From positions 289,599 to 340,317 of the forward strand of contig DDRT01000020.1 of NCBI GenBank assembly GCA_002343185.1: DNA of 50,719 nt. Reading direction: 5' to 3'. Each line of letters opens with the position of its first letter. Within the stretch, counting starts at the first letter, position 1. Below, in pieces: positions 49,198 through 50,719 of this stretch. Below the pieces are notes generated by a model. That model ran no database searches. It had not been told where the DNA came from and was given only the letters and a program-made list of their open reading frames with translations. The position numbers and the translations under genes were made by a program. The DNA is from Deltaproteobacteria bacterium UBA2409. Lineage in GTDB: Bacteria > Bdellovibrionota_C > UBA2361 > DDRT01.

Positions 49198-50043
49198 ATG
49201 AAGCCAAAGCCAATCGGTAATCGTGTCGGGTTAGTAGCGCCTGCAAGCCCATCTAAGAATACTAAAGATGCGATCTTGGCACTTGAAAAGATGGGGTTTG
49301 AAGTCGTAGCTTCTAAAGGACTATCTAAGAAAGTAGGCTTCTTTGCAGGAGACGATAGATATCGCGCTAATGAGCTCAAGTCATTTTTGAACAGAAATGA
49401 TATCTCAGCAGTATTCTGTATTCGTGGTGGATATGGAAGTGCTAGGTTGCTCCCATTATTAAAAAAACACCGTACATCGAAATTATTTATAGGATTTAGC
49501 GACATCACTGCACTTCAAGCTCAGAGGAATATCTTTGGATCAATTCATTCTTCAATATTTCTAAGCAAAATTGAGGTACGGATATTAAAAGAGTTAATGA
49601 ACTCAACTAAACCATATGGGGATCTTTTAGAGATTAAAAAGGGGCTAGAAGTGGGGAGAAGTGGATCTGCAAAGGGAAAAATTTTTGCTGCTAATTTAAG
49701 TATATTATGCTCCTTGCTAGGTACTCCATATTTCCCGAATCTTTCAGGGGCAATTTTATGTCTGGAAGATGTAAACGAGGCTCCATACCGAGTTGATAGA
49801 ATGCTAACTCAGCTTATTCAATCCAGAGTGCTGGATTCGGTTAAAGGATTTTGTTTTGGAGACTTTGGTAAAGGGGACTATAATTCAATTTTTCTAGAGC
49901 GACTTTATCCCTTAAAAAAACCAATTCTTTTAGGGCTTCCTTTCGGACATGGTAAACGTCGACTACCAATTCCTCAGTGGATCGAAGGAAAGCTTAATTC
50001 AAAAGCAAAGGAGCTAGTGCTTCTTGAGTCGGTTGTTAGATAG
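49198..50043 (+). CDS. LD-carboxypeptidase, S66 peptidase family
   Basis: A 281-aa serine peptidase that trims tetrapeptide stems in peptidoglycan recycling, removing the terminal D-alanine in an L,D bond. Seen: GNRVGLVAPASPS, the CIRGGYGSARLLP loop at 74-86, nucleophile Ser101 in GFSDITAL, the Glu of CLEDVNEAPYRVDR near 190, and His251 in GLPFGHGKR. The ATG at 49198 gives the family N-terminus; the frame is open further upstream but that stretch belongs to the divergent gene's strand. The last 20 bp with the stop recur at 50370. Confidence 0.92.
   Translation: MKPKPIGNRVGLVAPASPSKNTKDAILALEKMGFEVVASKGLSKKVGFFAGDDRYRANELKSFLNRNDISAVFCIRGGYGSARLLPLLKKHRTSKLFIGFSDITALQAQRNIFGSIHSSIFLSKIEVRILKELMNSTKPYGDLLEIKKGLEVGRSGSAKGKIFAANLSILCSLLGTPYFPNLSGAILCLEDVNEAPYRVDRMLTQLIQSRVLDSVKGFCFGDFGKGDYNSIFLERLYPLKKPILLGLPFGHGKRRLPIPQWIEGKLNSKAKELVLLESVVR
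50024..50043. repeat. Direct repeat, left copy (end of the LD-carboxypeptidase gene)
   Basis: TTGAGTCGGTTGTTAGATAG, the last codons and stop of the LD-carboxypeptidase, found again without change at 50370-50389. The block between (50044-50369) is a gene-free repeat stretch. The arrangement matches the one around the S23 pair. Confidence 0.8.
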
Positions 50044-50139
50044 AATTACACATTTCATATCTCAGCCTAGAGTTTGCCTTTGCTCTTCGTGTTCTTTGTG
50101 GTTAACTAAGAAATCCTCAACTTGCGGAAACACTTTTCG

Positions 50140-50205
50140 ATAACCTTGAAATGAGTCATTCAGATTCTAAGCATATAATTGAACCACAGAGAACACAAAG
50201 ATCAC
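50140..50205. repeat. 66-bp direct repeat, copy 1
   Basis: Starts ATAACCTTGAAATGAGTCAT and ends GAACACAAAGATCAC. It is identical to 50287-50352, with 147 bp from start to start. The unit contains one ACCACAGAGAACACAAAG tract. Only two copies, with no regular spacers. Confidence 0.85.
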
Positions 50206-50286
50206 AGAGAAGGAACCTATCCCTTTGTGTTCTTAGTGGTCTTTGTGGTTAATTTAAAAAAGCTGGAAGCTAGGAAGCACATATCA

Positions 50287-50352
50287 ATAACCTTGAAATG
50301 AGTCATTCAGATTCTAAGCATATAATTGAACCACAGAGAACACAAAGATCAC
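50287..50352. repeat. 66-bp direct repeat, copy 2
   Basis: Perfect copy of 50140-50205. It ends 17 bp before the second copy of the LD-carboxypeptidase tail. Perfect identity points to a recent duplication. Confidence 0.85.
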
Positions 50353-50369
50353 CGAGGATGAACATTCTT

Positions 50370-50389
50370 TTGAGTCGGTTGTTAGATAG
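50370..50389. repeat. Direct repeat, right copy
   Basis: Second copy of TTGAGTCGGTTGTTAGATAG, directly followed by GGGT and the left end of element R5. This suggests that the original order was gene tail then R5, and that the block 50044-50369 came in later. Confidence 0.8.
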
Positions 50390-50393
50390 GGGT

Positions 50394-50450
50394 ACTTGGA
50401 GGTCAGGCTGAAGCCCGACCAGACATCATACTTCCGGCCTGACCCTCAAA
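50394..50450. repeat. Hairpin-rich dispersed element, copy R5 (short)
   Basis: The ends are inverted: ACTTGGAGGTCAGGC (50394-50408) and GGCCTGACCCTCAAA (50436-50450). Inside is the hairpin GGTC...GACC at 50401-50420. It lacks the CGTCTGC hairpin of R1 and R4, so it may be an internally deleted or minimal form. Confidence 0.65.
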
Positions 50451-50547
50451 AATTTTCAGTTATCGGCTTTCAGCAAACGGCTCACGGCAGTCGGAAAACT
50501 GATAACGGAGAGTCGGAGAACAGGGAACAGAGAATATTCGGGGCACC

Positions 50548-50719
50548 TCACCCCTTTCTTGATTGAATAAGTTTATAGAGATGAGCTGCTAGTTTGTCTA
50601 ATAGCTCAATAGTCTCTGTATTTGGATAGCTTAGGTCTAAAATAGCCTGACACTCTCTAAGAGAACCAAAAGCTATAGAGTAGAATCTTCTTTGATCAGG
50701 CCTTGTTTCTCTTCCTACC
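50548..50719 (-). CDS. Four-helix-bundle S23-family protein, copy 3 (partial at window edge)
   Basis: The C-terminal 57 codons of a third S23-family gene; the 5' part lies beyond the window. The frame reads GRETRPDQRRFYSIAFGSLR, then ECQAILDLSYPN and LLDKLAAHLYKLIQSRKG, ending at the stop at 50548-50550. It matches copy 1 (FGSLRECQAI, DKLAAHLYKLIQ) better than copy 2. Like the other copies it is bordered by short imperfect repeats rather than by functional neighbours. Confidence 0.85.
   Translation of the reverse strand, partial: VGRETRPDQRRFYSIAFGSLRECQAILDLSYPNTETIELLDKLAAHLYKLIQSRKG

Larger units (their letters stand above)
50044..50547. other. Gene-free repeat region
   Basis: About 500 bp without a supportable gene. 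It holds three related CTTTGTG/CACAAAG-type tracts: 50084-50105, 50183-50200 and, inverted, 50223-50240. It also has a 66-bp perfect direct repeat, the second copy of the peptidase gene tail, element R5, and a run of short GAAC/GGAGA-like imperfect repeats (50460-50540). Sequences of the type ACCACAGAGAACACAAAG occur as intergenic repeats in other bacteria to my knowledge. Confidence 0.75.

Noticed and set aside
50140..50352. Repeats at the window end as a CRISPR array
   Set aside because: Only two 66-bp units, an 81-bp gap containing related inverted sequence, no third unit and no cas genes.

Overview
The window reads as chromosomal DNA of a Gram-negative, flagellated, probably uncultured bacterium with an AT-rich genome. 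Support: an LptD outer-membrane protein, lipoproteins with lipoboxes, a flagellar hook protein, a FliH/FliI pair, an NtrC-type sigma-54 activator and a frr-uppS-cdsA-dxr-rseP block. The mix suggests a deltaproteobacterium-like or Bdellovibrionota-like lineage, but the sequence alone does not fix the taxon. No rRNA, tRNA or CRISPR array was seen.

Layout. 1-4.4 kb (-): TetR regulator, IHF/HU protein, SWIM-SNF2 helicase. 4.5-7.7 kb (+): YbhN-type flippase-like protein, flagellar hook protein, a membrane protein of unknown role. 7.7-12.8 kb (-): a tight run of fliH, fliI, a lipoprotein and a three-part MacAB/Lol-like ABC system. 12.9-20.1 kb: PH-domain protein, murJ and a phosphofructokinase (-), then an overlapping run (+) of a large disordered protein, a THUMP-like methyltransferase and rsmG.

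20.2-27.1 kb is the accessory part: a 765-aa protein of unknown function, two secreted Cys-rich proteins, a 363-aa protein with a faint Nudix-like motif, the C-terminal remnant of a metallopeptidase, and a 502-aa protein ending in a RelE/ParE-like toxin fold. 27.2-32.7 kb is housekeeping (pgk, Nif3-like, accD, lptD). 32.7-38.2 kb is a six-gene, translationally coupled nucleotide-sugar operon making dTDP- and GDP-6-deoxyhexoses; rmlC is absent from it. 38.4-39.9 kb holds two divergent lipoproteins whose 5' ends overlap. 39.9-40.8 kb is an inserted block with two head-to-head S23-type four-helix-bundle genes. 40.8-48.9 kb is frr-uppS-cdsA-dxr-rseP-tsaB-rho-NtrC-type regulator, followed by a receiver-like/membrane fusion protein. 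48.7-50.0 kb holds a small membrane protein and an S66 LD-carboxypeptidase; then come 500 bp of repeats and a third, partial S23 gene.

The most unusual material is repetitive. (1) A family of small, modular, hairpin-rich elements has five intergenic copies with related ends (ACTTGGGGGTCAGGC / GCCTGACCCCCAAG); its hairpin shows compensatory base changes and also occurs inside the coding region of the sigma-54 regulator. (2) In two places the last 20-24 bp of a gene, stop codon included, are repeated on the far side of a downstream block, as if a mobile sequence had inserted with a long target duplication. One of these blocks carries the S23 pair, whose two ribosome-binding sites sit in the arms of one long palindrome.
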